Below the pieces are notes generated by a model that was not told the origin of the DNA, did no database searches, and saw nothing but the letters and a program-made list of their open reading frames with translations. This document shows positions 9,399 through 19,044 of a stretch of DNA of 64,000 nucleotides, piece after piece (positions within the stretch are counted from its first letter, which is position 1; every line of letters begins with the position of its first letter). Source of the stretch: Wolbachia endosymbiont of Ctenocephalides felis wCfeF. GTDB taxonomy: Bacteria; Pseudomonadota; Alphaproteobacteria; Rickettsiales; Anaplasmataceae. The DNA lies in contig CP116767.1 in NCBI GenBank assembly GCA_028571325.1, positions 401,150 through 465,149 on the forward strand. The letters are read 5' to 3'. The position numbers were made by a program, and so were the translations under genes.

Positions 9399-9677
9399 GA
9401 GCGAGTGCTTTTCACTCAGCCGCTGAGAATAGCTTGCAACTATTATCCTTGCAGTTGGCTGATTGCCCAGTATCCATGCGGGCCATGCAACGCTCACACA
9501 CATGGACTTCATCGAGCGTGGAGGCATATTGAATATTATGCGCCTCACTTCACTGGCACTTGCCGCTTCCAGCCTATCTGCTATGACTTTTATATACTGA
9601 TAATTGTTATACTTATACCCCGGCATCACCGTTTTAAAGCATAACTCAATGAATTTTAGAAAGTTTATGTTTTCCAT
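9399..9677 (-). pseudogene. Phage terminase large subunit, N-terminal fragment
   Basis: The minus-strand ATG at 9677 has a good ribosome binding site (AGGAG). The frame reads into NMPPRSMKS, the PPRxxKS Walker A form seen in many alpha-proteobacterial phage terminases. It then shows SVAWPAWILGNQP and RIIVASYS, the usual next strands of the ATPase domain. It is cut after about 93 residues by IS110 copy 2 and picks up a short IS-encoded tail. The nuclease half is absent. This is a WO-prophage relic by inference. Confidence 0.8.
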
Positions 9678-9751
9678 ATTAGTCTCCTATTATCCAAGCA
9701 GCCTTTTCTTGTCATCCAAGTAGCGGACACTGGTTTTTTTATGATGGTGTT

Positions 9752-9848
9752 ATCCCAGTGCGTGGCACTGGGATCTAATGTCACTTTATGACGATGTCAT
9801 GAAAGTGGCCCACCTCCTGTCATTCCAGTGCTCGACACTGGAATCCAG
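9752..9848. repeat. Two WPE-type palindromes
   Basis: The first has perfect 10-bp arms, ATCCCAGTGC / GCACTGGGAT (9752-9774). The second has 9-bp arms, ATTCCAGTG / CACTGGAAT (9822-9844), followed by the companion palindrome TTTGCTTGT / ACAAGCAAA. They match the recurring Wolbachia palindromic element seen about ten more times in this window. No gene is visible in the surrounding 9678-9987 stretch. Confidence 0.8.
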
Positions 9849-9987
9849 GAAAATTTGCTTGTTCACAAGCAAATTGATTCGGTGATCATAGAAAGTAGCT
9901 GATCTTATGCCAAATTTGATGAGGTTGCGTGATAAAGGATGGACAGAATTACACCTTCTGCCCAGTTCACGAATTGCAACTAAAAGC

Positions 9988-10430
9988 GTTAAAAATTTTA
10001 CCGAATAGAAAAAAAAGCAAAAGAAGCCCTGGCCATTGTCTATTTTCAGTATTGGCGTTTTTTTAAGTCCTAAACGCTGCAATTTAGCGACTTTTAAACT
10101 GCAACAGACCCTTAGCTTAAGTGCTAAGAAACTTACTAAGCAGAAAAAAAGACAAAAGAATCCCGTGGTAGATTGTTCTCACTCTCTAATCCTGAAAATT
10201 GGCGTACTATACTGTCTTAAACGACTTATAAGCGCGTTTCAGCTTGTATAGGGAAAAACCTAGAAGTCTAGGTAAAATTAATAAAGATATAAGGTGCACA
10301 TAGTGCAAAAAATTAAACATAAGACGCCAATCTTAATACTCTTGTCGTTTAATCTGCACAGATGAAGATAACTGAATACCTCCAACCCCATGATAACAGA
10401 ACTGGCGAAGGTTGTCAAGTAGTTTTTTTT
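9988..10430 (-). repeat. Promoter-bearing interspersed repeat, full copy
   Basis: Reads on the minus strand from TTGACA with a 17-bp spacer and TATCAT near 10395-10415. The two distal modules follow; each contains an AACGCCAAT-like or AAACGCCAAT-like segment and a GGGxTTCTTTTGCTTTTTTT-like tail. It is more diverged than the 27431 and 52143 copies. No protein frame is shared among copies. Confidence 0.75.
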
Positions 10431-10445
10431 CGTTGAGCTTCTGTA

Positions 10446-11315
10446 CTAATTATTATCTAAGCTAATTGTTGGTTGTGCATCTTGTTCAGAAATAAGGGCA
10501 ACTAGCAGGTTATTTATCAATTGAACCTTTTGCTTTCCATCCAATTGTATGCTTTTATTCTTTTCAAAATGGGCTATTACCTCCTCGATAATTCCTATTG
10601 CATTTTGCACTATATGCTTTCTTGCAGAGGTAATAGCATGTGCTTGTTGACGCCTCAGCATTGCTTGTGCAATCTCAGAAGAATACGCTAAATGCGATAT
10701 TCTCGCTTCTGTAACTTCAATTCCTGCAATATCCAGTCTTTGTTGTAACATTGAACGCAATTCACCTGAAATTTTATCAGAATTTTTACGTAAAGATTCC
10801 TCATCGCTTTCGCTGTCATACGGATAATTGCTCGCCAATTCTCTAATTACTGAGTCACTTTGCACGAAAACAAACTCATAATAATTATTCACATTATAAT
10901 ATGCCTTTGCGGGGCTGCTCACCCTCCAAACAATCACTACTGAAATCTCTATTGGGCTTCCATTTGCATCATTTACTTTAATTTTTTCTGTGTTGATATT
11001 CTGAAATTTCAGAGAAACAGCATGTTTTGTTGAAAATGGCAGTGTAATAAACATCCCAGGTTTAAAATAAGTTCCAATATAATGACCAAGAAATTCTACC
11101 ACCCTTGCTTCATTGGGGTTATTGATGAAAAACCCTTGAGAAAAAAACAACACTGAAATAGCAGCGATTCCAAGTGCGATTGTATTATCATATGCTACAA
11201 AAAGTACTGATAAAATTAATCCTAGTACTATTAGTACGGGAAAAACCCGGAGTTGACTTAAATTTCTATCATTTATTGTATTCTTATCAATATTGTCTTT
11301 AAACTTCTTTTTCAC
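10446..11315 (-). CDS. SPFH/Band 7 domain membrane protein
   Basis: This 289-residue protein has two hydrophobic segments near the N-terminus (about 26-62), then a Band 7/SPFH domain (NPNEARVVEFLGHYIGTYFKPG onward). The LDIAGIEVTEARISHLAYSSEIAQAML helix is typical of the family. SPFH proteins form membrane rings that organise proteases and lipids. The start overlaps the M23 peptidase gene by 17 bp, so the two are translationally close and may act together at the envelope. It is not clearly HflK or HflC. Confidence 0.9.
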   Translation of the reverse strand: MKKKFKDNIDKNTINDRNLSQLRVFPVLIVLGLILSVLFVAYDNTIALGIAAISVLFFSQGFFINNPNEARVVEFLGHYIGTYFKPGMFITLPFSTKHAVSLKFQNINTEKIKVNDANGSPIEISVVIVWRVSSPAKAYYNVNNYYEFVFVQSDSVIRELASNYPYDSESDEESLRKNSDKISGELRSMLQQRLDIAGIEVTEARISHLAYSSEIAQAMLRRQQAHAITSARKHIVQNAIGIIEEVIAHFEKNKSIQLDGKQKVQLINNLLVALISEQDAQPTISLDNN

Positions 11316-12288
11316 CTGAACTCTCCCTGTTGACCGTTTTATCTATCATATTTACAAATAGTTTAAACTCCCTTAATTCGTGATCAAGTAACCTCATTTT
11401 GTTTTTATGTGCTATTGTAAGCGGATCAACGTGTTTGCCGTTATATATAACCTCGTAATGTAAATGGGGCCCGGTGGCAACACCAGTGCTACCAACATAA
11501 GCGATGACCTGCCCTTGCTTTACTTTGGAACCTAATTTCACATCACTACTAAATTTACTCATATGTGCATAGCAGGTTGAATACCCATTTTTATGTTTTA
11601 TTTTGATGTACTTACCATATCCTCCGTTATTTCCTATATATTCTATTACGCCTTCTGCAGCAGCGTATATAGGAGTACCAAATTTAGCTGCATAATCTAC
11701 TCCTTTGTGAAAAACAACTTTACCGCGAATAGGATGCTTTCTATTCCCAAATTCCGAAGATATACGATAATCTCCATTCAAAGGATTTGTAAAAGCTTTG
11801 CTACCTCTTAAGCTTATTCCTTCTTTGTTAAAGTACCCTTCTTCGCCATTTTGCGACTTATAATGATATAAGCGAGTAGCTTTTTTGTTTGTTGTCAGTG
11901 AGGTGTATAAAATTTTTTCTTCAGCCTTCTGATTATTAGGCAATCTCTCAAAAAGAACCTCTAATTTACTCTCTGGCATGATATCTTTTTTAAAGTCTAC
12001 ACCACAATCTTTATATATGTCGATTAATCTCATCACTGTATTTTGCGCCAAACCTTGTTCAATTCCTGTAGCAAAAAAGGAAGATTTTATGTTACTAGAT
12101 ATGAATAACAACCTTTTGTCATGTACTAAGTTTCCTACGTTGCTTTCTTTTATCAGAACAGCTTGACTACTTGGACCCATGACTTTTTTTTTCCTGATCC
12201 CGTGCTGGAATGATACTGAGAGATCTGTTGATGCTCCGATGGTATGCAGTGGCAAGATAAAAAGTAGTATGAATATGATTAGTTTCAT
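11299..12288 (-). CDS. M23-family (LytM) metallopeptidase
   Basis: The 329 residues begin with a signal peptide (MKLIIFILLFILPLHTIGAS). The M23 domain is C-terminal, with zinc ligands H194 and D198 (HKGVD) and H277 (HLH), and H242 (YAHMS) also conserved. All catalytic residues are present, so it is probably an active murein endopeptidase. Wolbachia makes lipid II and minimal peptidoglycan, so such an enzyme fits cell division or wall turnover. It lies 3 bp after yebC and overlaps the SPFH gene. Confidence 0.93.
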   Translation of the reverse strand: MKLIIFILLFILPLHTIGASTDLSVSFQHGIRKKKVMGPSSQAVLIKESNVGNLVHDKRLLFISSNIKSSFFATGIEQGLAQNTVMRLIDIYKDCGVDFKKDIMPESKLEVLFERLPNNQKAEEKILYTSLTTNKKATRLYHYKSQNGEEGYFNKEGISLRGSKAFTNPLNGDYRISSEFGNRKHPIRGKVVFHKGVDYAAKFGTPIYAAAEGVIEYIGNNGGYGKYIKIKHKNGYSTCYAHMSKFSSDVKLGSKVKQGQVIAYVGSTGVATGPHLHYEVIYNGKHVDPLTIAHKNKMRLLDHELREFKLFVNMIDKTVNRESSGEKEV

Positions 12289-12291
12289 AAC

Positions 12292-13047
12292 TTAAGCAGC
12301 AAAATTATCACCAGCAAAAGTAAAATTACCTTCAACGTATTGTACATCATCATTATCTTCGAGCTCTTCGACCAATGCAGATAATTTATCAATTAATTCC
12401 TTATCGCTAACTTCAATCAGATCCTTTGGTTGCCATGAAAGACGAGCAAGTTCTGGCTCCCCAAATTTTGCATAAAAAGCATCACGCACTTTACCAAAAT
12501 CTTTTACTTCACAGGTTATAACATACAATTCTTCTTTGTTATTTTCCTCAACATTCAATACTTCTAATTCGATTCCGTAATCAAACAAATCTTCAAAGTT
12601 TGTGCCCTCTGCTTTATAGACGATTAAGCCTACATGATCGAAAAGATAGCTAACACTTCCTGTTTCTCCCAAATTTCCACCCTTGCGAGAGAATATATAA
12701 CGCACCTCAGAAGCAGTTCGGTTGCGGTTATTTGTTAGAGCATGAACAATAAGTGCAGTGCCAGAAGGTCCATAGCCCTCATATTGTATTTCCTCATAAT
12801 TTTCTCCTGCAACACTGCCAGTTGCGTTTTTTATTGCTGTTTCTATTTTATCCTTTGGCAAATTTTCCTTGCGTGCAGCAAATATAGCAGAACGAAGACG
12901 TGGATTGAGTTCAGGATCAGGCAGCCCTTGCTTTGCAGCAACTGTTATTTCTCTAATGAGCTTCGTAAATTTTTGAGAGCGCTTTGCATCCTGAGCGCCT
13001 TTCCGGTGTTTTATATTTGAAAATTGTGAATGACCAGCCATATTCAA
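12292..13047 (-). CDS. yebC: YebC/PmpR-family protein
   Basis: The MAGHSQFSNIKHRKGAQDAKR start and NLPKDKIETAIK segment are hallmarks of the family, at a normal length of about 249 residues. The true start is probably the second Met (13041), which gives MAGHSQF; the upstream Met adds only two residues. Family members bind DNA or ribosomes and have been linked to gene regulation and to relief of ribosome stalling. It heads the short run with the M23 and SPFH genes. Confidence 0.95.
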   Translation of the reverse strand: MNMAGHSQFSNIKHRKGAQDAKRSQKFTKLIREITVAAKQGLPDPELNPRLRSAIFAARKENLPKDKIETAIKNATGSVAGENYEEIQYEGYGPSGTALIVHALTNNRNRTASEVRYIFSRKGGNLGETGSVSYLFDHVGLIVYKAEGTNFEDLFDYGIELEVLNVEENNKEELYVITCEVKDFGKVRDAFYAKFGEPELARLSWQPKDLIEVSDKELIDKLSALVEELEDNDDVQYVEGNFTFAGDNFAA

Positions 13048-13089
13048 ATAGTTAACAAACCTAAATTATATATCAAAGCATAGAGAAAA

Positions 13090-13833
13090 CTAAAGCGAAT
13101 TTTCAAATTTGCTGTTCTCACATGGAACTTCGTCTTTCCTTTTGAGGGTTCCTGCTAGCATACTTTCATACTGCTGAGCTTCCAGATCAAGACCAAGAGC
13201 TGAATGAGCCGCTATTAGATAGTTAACAGATCTAGGAAAGTAACTAGAATCCTTGCTGTTTATTACATTTTGAAAACGCTTAATTGCTGCTAGATATTCA
13301 CCACGCCTTATGTAGAACCTACCGATAGAATATTCTTTTGCTAATATATGTTCTGTGACTAGCTTTACTTTTTCCTTTATCTCTTCTGTATGTTCACTGC
13401 CTGGGAAAAGATTGATATACTCAGCGGCTAGCTCTAAAGCTTTATATGCCGTTTGTTGCCCGAGTTGTACTCTATTGATTTGCATGTAATGAGATAATAC
13501 CCTTAGGTAGTACACATACGGTAAGTCTTCACCATTTGAATAAATCTGTATGTAATCGTCCATATCACTTGCAGCACTGCTATAGTTGCCCATATTGTAG
13601 TGAGAAATACCAGATAATAATTTTGCTTTCATCGCCCAATAAGAAAAGGGGTACAAATCTTCAATTTTTTGAAATGCTCTGATGGCTTGTTTATATTTTT
13701 TCTGGTCAAAAAGCTTAACTGCCTCCTCATATAGCTCAGTTTCACTTTTTTCGAGATGAACATCATCATTCGCATAAGATTGCGCAAAGGAGCAAATCAG
13801 AAGAATAAAACACGTGATTAAAGTTTTATACAT
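13090..13833 (-). CDS. bamD: Outer membrane assembly protein BamD
   Basis: BamD is the TPR scaffold of the beta-barrel assembly machine. The 247 residues comprise an export signal and five TPR-like repeats from about residue 30 (ELYEEAVKLFDQKKYKQAI, then FSYWAMKAKLLSGISHYNMG, and so on), with family-typical spacing. BamD is normally a lipoprotein. Here the only candidate Cys follows LLI rather than a small residue, so the lipobox is not canonical and SYA-ND cleavage is an alternative. Confidence 0.88.
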   Translation of the reverse strand: MYKTLITCFILLICSFAQSYANDDVHLEKSETELYEEAVKLFDQKKYKQAIRAFQKIEDLYPFSYWAMKAKLLSGISHYNMGNYSSAASDMDDYIQIYSNGEDLPYVYYLRVLSHYMQINRVQLGQQTAYKALELAAEYINLFPGSEHTEEIKEKVKLVTEHILAKEYSIGRFYIRRGEYLAAIKRFQNVINSKDSSYFPRSVNYLIAAHSALGLDLEAQQYESMLAGTLKRKDEVPCENSKFENSL

Positions 13834-13934
13834 AGGTTTTTTTGGTCAAAATAAAGTATAGACTAAATATTATCTAAATAAACAAATTTCTGAAAGTAGA
13901 CTTCTTGCATAAAAAACAGCTTTTGGCATGTGCG

Positions 13935-14384
13935 AAAAAACTACTTGACAAACTCCTTCAGTCCCCTTATAATGAGACTGGAGCTATTATTTATCTTCAG
14001 TCTGTGCAGATTAAATGAGAAAAAAACTTAGCATATTTGGCGTCTCATGTTTAATTTTTCGCACTATGTGCACTGCATGTCTTTTTAAAACTTCTGGTTT
14101 TTTACCTATACAAGCTCAAACGCGCTTATAAGTCGTTTAAGACATCAAAAACGCCAATATCATAAGATAGGTAGTGAATAACTAGCTGCTCGGGGTTTCT
14201 TTTGCTTTTTTTCTGCTTAGTGAGTTTCTTAAACGTTTATGGCTAAGGTTAAGTTGCATTAAAAAGCAGCTAAGTCGCACTTATTAAGCGTTTAAGATAA
14301 AAAAACGCCAACATTTTGACACAAAAGTAAATAACTAGCTACCACGGGGTTTCTTTTGCTTTTTTTCTGCTTAGCTTAGGCTAT
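13935..14384 (+). repeat. Promoter-bearing interspersed repeat, full copy
   Basis: Begins with TTGACA (13945-13950), a 17-bp spacer and TATAAT (13968-13973), a full sigma-70 consensus. A hairpin at the expected transcript start follows (AGACTG...CAGTCT). Two modules then follow, each ending in CGGGGTTTCTTTTGCTTTTTTT. It fills most of the 680-bp gap between bamD and the peroxiredoxin gene; no coding frame was seen. Confidence 0.85.
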
Positions 14385-14513
14385 GCAAGAAATCTGATGC
14401 TCGTACAGTCACAATAGGTCTGGAAGTTTTTATAGAACTAAAACTAAAGAAAACTTGCATGTAAACTTATCAAGGTGTAAAATTAAAATTGTTTTAAAAT
14501 GAATAGGTAAATT

Positions 14514-15113
14514 ATGAATCTTGTTACAAAGTCCGCTATTGATTTTACTGCTCCGGCTGTTCTCTCTGACGGAAAAATAGTTGACAGCTTCTGTCTAAGC
14601 AAACATGTAAAAGATAAGTATGCGGTCCTTTTTTTCTATCCACTTGACTTTACCTTTGTATGCCCAACTGAGCTGATATCATTTAGTAACAAAATAGAGG
14701 ATTTTTCGAAACGCGGTGTTGAAGTTATAGGAGTAAGTGTAGATTCAAAGTTCTCACATCATAGGTGGCGAGAGACCCCAGTTAATGATGGTGGTATTGG
14801 AGAGATTAGCTACACTTTAGTGTCTGATATCAAAAAGTCTATATCAAGAGACTATGGAGTATTGTATGATGACTCAATTGCTCTAAGAGCAACTTTCATT
14901 ATTGATGATCAGTTTGTTGTACGTCATCAATCAATAAATGATTTACCTTTAGGACGTAATATTGATGAGTTCATTAGAATCGTTGATGCAATTAAACATA
15001 ACAAAGAGCATGGTGAAGTATGTCCAGCAGGATGGAAGAAAGGTAAACCAGCAATGCAAGCAAGTGATGAAGGAGTAGCTGACTACCTAAACTCATATAG
15101 TGAACAATTATAG
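14514..15113 (+). CDS. 2-Cys peroxiredoxin (AhpC/TSA)
   Basis: Reduces peroxides in the cytosol. The peroxidatic Cys is C50 in DFTFVCPTE and the resolving Cys is C170 in GEVCPAGW, so it is a typical 2-Cys enzyme of 199 residues. Its stop codon is immediately followed by the thioredoxin reductase ATG, making a natural electron-donor pair. The GGIG motif is present but no YF tail is seen. Confidence 0.95.
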   Translation: MNLVTKSAIDFTAPAVLSDGKIVDSFCLSKHVKDKYAVLFFYPLDFTFVCPTELISFSNKIEDFSKRGVEVIGVSVDSKFSHHRWRETPVNDGGIGEISYTLVSDIKKSISRDYGVLYDDSIALRATFIIDDQFVVRHQSINDLPLGRNIDEFIRIVDAIKHNKEHGEVCPAGWKKGKPAMQASDEGVADYLNSYSEQL

Positions 15114-16064
15114 ATGGGGCAACTTAGTACAAAAGTTCTTATTATCGGGTCTGGAGCAGCGGGTTATGCTGCTGCTATATATGCAGCACGTGCAAACTTA
15201 GAGCCAGTTGTAGTAACCGGAATGCAACCTGGTGGTCAGCTTATGATTACTACGGATGTTGAAAATTATCCCGGGTTTATTTCAATACAAGGTCCGGAAT
15301 TAATGGAGCAAAAGAGGTCACATGCAGAGAAGGTTGGAGCAAGAATAATAGATGATGAAATAAAGAGCGTTGAGCAGCTTGAGGATTCTAATGAATATAG
15401 ATTTAGGTCTTTTGGTGATATTAATGACTACTACTCAGATGCAATGATCATTGCATCTGGTGCGCAAGCGAGATGGCTTGGCCTGGAGAGTGAAAAGAAA
15501 TTTCAAGGTTATGGGGTTTCAGCGTGTGCAACTTGCGATGGTGCATTTTTTAGAAATAAAGTTGTAGCTGTTGTTGGTGGTGGAAATACCGCCGTTGAGG
15601 AGGCGATATTTTTAACTCGATTTGCCAAAGAAGTTATACTAATACACAGGCGTGATAAATTAAGAGCAGAGAAGGTAATGCAAGATAGGCTCTTTAAAAA
15701 TGATAAGATAAAAGTGATGTGGAACCATACCGTGGAGCAAATTCTTGGAGAAGAAAATCCAAAGAAAGTTACTGGCATTGCAATTAAATCAACAGAAACT
15801 GGAAAGATTCAAGAATTGAAAGTGGATGGGGTATTCATTGCTATTGGGCATGCACCAAATACAGGTATTTTTAAGGGCTTTGTTGAAATGGATGAGCAGG
15901 GTTATATAATTACAAAACCTGGAACAACTTTAACTAGTAGGGCAGGAGTGTTTGCTGCAGGTGATGTTCAGGATAAAATATATCGCCAGGCAGTAGTTGC
16001 CGCAGGGACTGGATGCATGGCTGCGCTCGACGCAGAGAAGTTTTTAGAGTGCATTGTCAACTAG
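15114..16064 (+). CDS. trxB: Thioredoxin reductase
   Basis: Flavoenzyme passing electrons from NADPH to thioredoxin. The 316 residues show the FAD-binding GSGAAGYAAAIYAARA, the redox pair C138/C141 (CATCDG), the NADPH fold GGGNTAVEEA, and the closing FAD motif GVFAAGDVQD. It directly abuts the peroxiredoxin gene with no gap, so both are made from one transcript. Length is normal. Confidence 0.96.
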   Translation: MGQLSTKVLIIGSGAAGYAAAIYAARANLEPVVVTGMQPGGQLMITTDVENYPGFISIQGPELMEQKRSHAEKVGARIIDDEIKSVEQLEDSNEYRFRSFGDINDYYSDAMIIASGAQARWLGLESEKKFQGYGVSACATCDGAFFRNKVVAVVGGGNTAVEEAIFLTRFAKEVILIHRRDKLRAEKVMQDRLFKNDKIKVMWNHTVEQILGEENPKKVTGIAIKSTETGKIQELKVDGVFIAIGHAPNTGIFKGFVEMDEQGYIITKPGTTLTSRAGVFAAGDVQDKIYRQAVVAAGTGCMAALDAEKFLECIVN

Positions 16065-16084
16065 ATTGGAATTTGGAAAATCTC

Positions 16085-16114
16085 TTGACATTTTCTTTAT
16101 TCTCTTAATATAAT
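16085..16114 (+). promoter_or_regulatory. Promoter of the ankyrin/coiled-coil gene
   Basis: TTGACA (16085-16090), an 18-bp spacer and TATAAT (16109-16114) lie 33 bp ahead of the ATG at 16147, a strong sigma-70 match. It is not part of the interspersed repeat. Confidence 0.75.
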
Positions 16115-16146
16115 TACATCAATAAATTGTCAGTGGTAGGGGCAGC

Positions 16147-17961
16147 ATGCCTTTCAGAAGCGATGGAACATATAGTTTTGTCTATGAAGAGTCAAGAGCT
16201 AATCGAGTACCAAGTAATCAAAGAACTCCAAAACCACTTAGTGCGTCAACAAAAAAGTTATTTCAGGCTATTGAGAATGCAAACCTAGAAGATTTTAAGC
16301 AAGCTATAGCAAAAGGTGCGGATGTTAATGCGTTTGATGAAGGATGTACACCATTAATGACTATAGTTACTAATTTGTCTGTATGTCCTAGAATGGAGAC
16401 GGAAAAGAAATATCATAGTATGGTTAGACTACTTCTACTGGACCAGAACATAAATGTTAATATTTGTGAACAAATTAATGACAACACAGTTTTACATTTA
16501 GCAATGTGCTTTCAACAAAAGAAAACGTTACAACTCTTGCTCAGTCACCCAAACATAAACACTAATATAACCAATAAGAAAAGTCAAAGTCCTAGTGAGT
16601 GTGCTAGGCAAAATCGTGCTGAACATTTGATAATAGAAATACAAAAAGCACAAAAAGGAAAACAGTTATTAACTGCCCTTTCTAGAAATATTTACTTAGC
16701 GAAAACTCTATTGAATCAAGATCTTAATCCTAACTGCTGGGAAAGAAACAAAAATGGAGAAATCGAAACACCACTTAGCCTAATTATCAAATCATGTTTA
16801 CAAACAATAACAAGAGATAAAGAAGAAGTACTGACTAAACTTTTAAAACATAAAGAGCTAGATTTTAGTCAAATAAAGCAAATACAAGCTATAGAGAAAA
16901 ATCTAAGATTGAAGCAAATAATTACACAAACGATTACAGAGCAATTAACTGATGTTATTAACAGAAAAGATTTAGATGATGTAAAGAAATTGGTAGAAGA
17001 TAATTGCTTCATGAATTATGCAGTTGTTATTGCTGCATTGGGGGATGTTAATAATCCGACTGAGCCTATTAAAAAATATTTAAATGAAAAATTCCCTGTA
17101 AGTGTGAATGATACTGAGGAGTTTGTACAAGAACTTGTAGACGGGCTTGAAAAGGCAAAAGCTCAACTTGCAAAGAAGGAAAAGGAATTAAGCGATGCAA
17201 GGCAGGAGTTGAACAAACGAAACGATGAAATTGGAAAACGGCAAAACAGAATTTTAGAACTAGAGAGAGAACTTCATCATGCAAAAATTCGACTTGCAAA
17301 GGGAGGTATAGAGAGATCAGCAGAAGATAATTGCTTTATGAGTCCTACAATTGTTACTGCTGCGTTGGGGAATGTTAATAAAAAATTTCCTGCAAGTGCG
17401 GAGCGGCCTTTAGCAAGTACGGATAGTACACCAGTAGGTTTTGAGCAAATTGTACCAAAACTTGTAGATGAACTTGAAAGCGTGCAAGCTCAACTTGCAG
17501 AGAAAGAAAAGGAATTGGACGATACGAGACAGGAGCTAAACAAACGAAATAATGAAATTAGAGAACAGCAAAACAGAATTTCAGAGCTGAAGAGAGAACT
17601 CGATCAAGCAAAAGCTCAACCTACAGAAAAGAATAGAAAACTGAACAATACAAGAGAAGAGTCAAATGAGAGGGTTCATCAAAAAAGTGATGGACGAGCA
17701 AATTCTCCTGGTGGAAAACAAAACAACTACGCTCTTACGTTTTTTATATTGTGTGGAATATGTGCTGGTGGTGCGTGTTTAACGATAGTGGATTATCCAG
17801 AGATAAGTGCTGGTCTTGCTGCAGTTGCGCTGGGTCTTTTTTTAGTAGGGTATTTTTTATACAAAGGAGATGAAAAAGACATAGGACCTGGTAGTGCTAC
17901 AGATAATCCTCAAGTGTATCTGTTCAGGGGACCGGCGGAGGAACAAGCAAAAAGGCTTTAA
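16147..17961 (+). CDS. Ankyrin-repeat, coiled-coil, membrane-anchored protein
   Basis: The 604 residues begin with two or more ankyrin-like repeats (about 32-170, including AIAKGADVNAFDEGCTPLM and NDNTVLHLAMCFQQKKTLQL). Two tandem copies of a roughly 105-residue unit follow (about 283-385 and 391-495). Each starts EDNCFM and ends in a heptad-rich coiled coil (KEKELxxxRQELNKRN). Two hydrophobic segments close the protein (about 526-575). It has no N-terminal signal. Such Wolbachia ankyrin proteins are candidate secreted or surface effectors; the target is unknown. Confidence 0.85.
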   Translation: MPFRSDGTYSFVYEESRANRVPSNQRTPKPLSASTKKLFQAIENANLEDFKQAIAKGADVNAFDEGCTPLMTIVTNLSVCPRMETEKKYHSMVRLLLLDQNINVNICEQINDNTVLHLAMCFQQKKTLQLLLSHPNINTNITNKKSQSPSECARQNRAEHLIIEIQKAQKGKQLLTALSRNIYLAKTLLNQDLNPNCWERNKNGEIETPLSLIIKSCLQTITRDKEEVLTKLLKHKELDFSQIKQIQAIEKNLRLKQIITQTITEQLTDVINRKDLDDVKKLVEDNCFMNYAVVIAALGDVNNPTEPIKKYLNEKFPVSVNDTEEFVQELVDGLEKAKAQLAKKEKELSDARQELNKRNDEIGKRQNRILELERELHHAKIRLAKGGIERSAEDNCFMSPTIVTAALGNVNKKFPASAERPLASTDSTPVGFEQIVPKLVDELESVQAQLAEKEKELDDTRQELNKRNNEIREQQNRISELKRELDQAKAQPTEKNRKLNNTREESNERVHQKSDGRANSPGGKQNNYALTFFILCGICAGGACLTIVDYPEISAGLAAVALGLFLVGYFLYKGDEKDIGPGSATDNPQVYLFRGPAEEQAKRL

Positions 17962-18108
17962 ATGATCTATTTTTCGCCTAAAAGCGTGCAAAGTGTTAAC
18001 AAATCAACCACATTACACCGTATTTAGCCCGTTTTATTCTAACAATTTTGCTTGTTCAAGCATTTTCTACCGCTCCGCTGAACGGATACCCTCAAGTTAC
18101 AAGGATTT

Positions 18109-19044
18109 TTATTTCTTCTCCAAATTCTGCTGAAAATTTTTGTACATATTAAAAACGTCTTGATAATTTAAGTGAGTGTAAACCTGAGTGGTTTCCAGGC
18201 TTGAGTGGCCAAGCAGTTGTTGTATAGATCTTATGTCAACATTTTCTTGAAGCAAATGAGTGGCGAAACTGTGACGGAATGCGTGTGGAGATAAAATTTC
18301 TGGCAAGTTTAACGTTCTCCTTATCTTCTGCAAACGATTAGCAACGTAAGTTCTTCCCAATTTTTTTCCTCTTACTCCCACAAAGAGATATTGTGCTTCA
18401 TCGTCAATGCCAAGGTAAGGACAAGCTTTTATATATTCTTGTATGCACTTTTTTACTACCGGAAGAATAAATACCTGCCTTTGTTTGTTTCCCTTACCTG
18501 TAATTATTAAATTTTCGCCACTTACATCACTAATCCTAAGACTTAGCGCTTCACTAATTCTTAAGCCTGTGCCATATAACAGAACAATAATCGCAACTTC
18601 TCTTTTTATTACCCAGGGTTCACCCAAGTCAGATAATTTCATTTCTTTCAGTAGAGTTTTTATATCAGGTATTGATAATGCTTTAGGCAAAGTTTTTCTC
18701 TGAATTGGCTTTGACAGGGAAAATACAGCCTCATTATTTATTTCATAATTGTTTTTCATGTACTTAAAAAAGTTTCTGACTGCTGACAGTGCGCGAGTGT
18801 TAGACCTTGCATTTACGCCTCTTGCGTAACGGAAACTAAGCCAGCTTCTTAGCTCAGATATGCTCAATTTTTCTAAGGAACCAATACTTACTTCTCCACC
18901 AATGTGAGCGCTGAGGAAACTTATAAGATCCTTCAGGTCCCTCATATATGATTCTAAAGTGTTAGATGAGTAATATCTATTGCATCTCAGCCATTCATAC
19001 CAATTTTCAATGATTGAACCAAGGTTACTTTTTAAAGAAGGCAT
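18109..19044 (-). CDS. xerC: Tyrosine recombinase XerC
   Basis: Resolves chromosome dimers at dif together with XerD. The catalytic residues R162, K184, H254, R257, H280 and Y289 are all present in 311 residues. The N-terminal core-binding domain has NTRALSAVRNFFKYM, which resembles alpha-proteobacterial XerC more than XerD; this choice is moderately sure. Its start overlaps the lpd stop by 20 bp. Confidence 0.88.
   Translation of the reverse strand: MPSLKSNLGSIIENWYEWLRCNRYYSSNTLESYMRDLKDLISFLSAHIGGEVSIGSLEKLSISELRSWLSFRYARGVNARSNTRALSAVRNFFKYMKNNYEINNEAVFSLSKPIQRKTLPKALSIPDIKTLLKEMKLSDLGEPWVIKREVAIIVLLYGTGLRISEALSLRISDVSGENLIITGKGNKQRQVFILPVVKKCIQEYIKACPYLGIDDEAQYLFVGVRGKKLGRTYVANRLQKIRRTLNLPEILSPHAFRHSFATHLLQENVDIRSIQQLLGHSSLETTQVYTHLNYQDVFNMYKNFQQNLEKK

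Noticed and set aside
9690..9860. Palindrome clusters considered as a CRISPR array
   Set aside because: Spacing is irregular, units are dispersed, and they match the WPE family; there are no spacers or cas genes.
9786..10082. Minus-strand frame of 98 codons
   Set aside because: It consists of WPE and promoter-bearing repeat sequence only.
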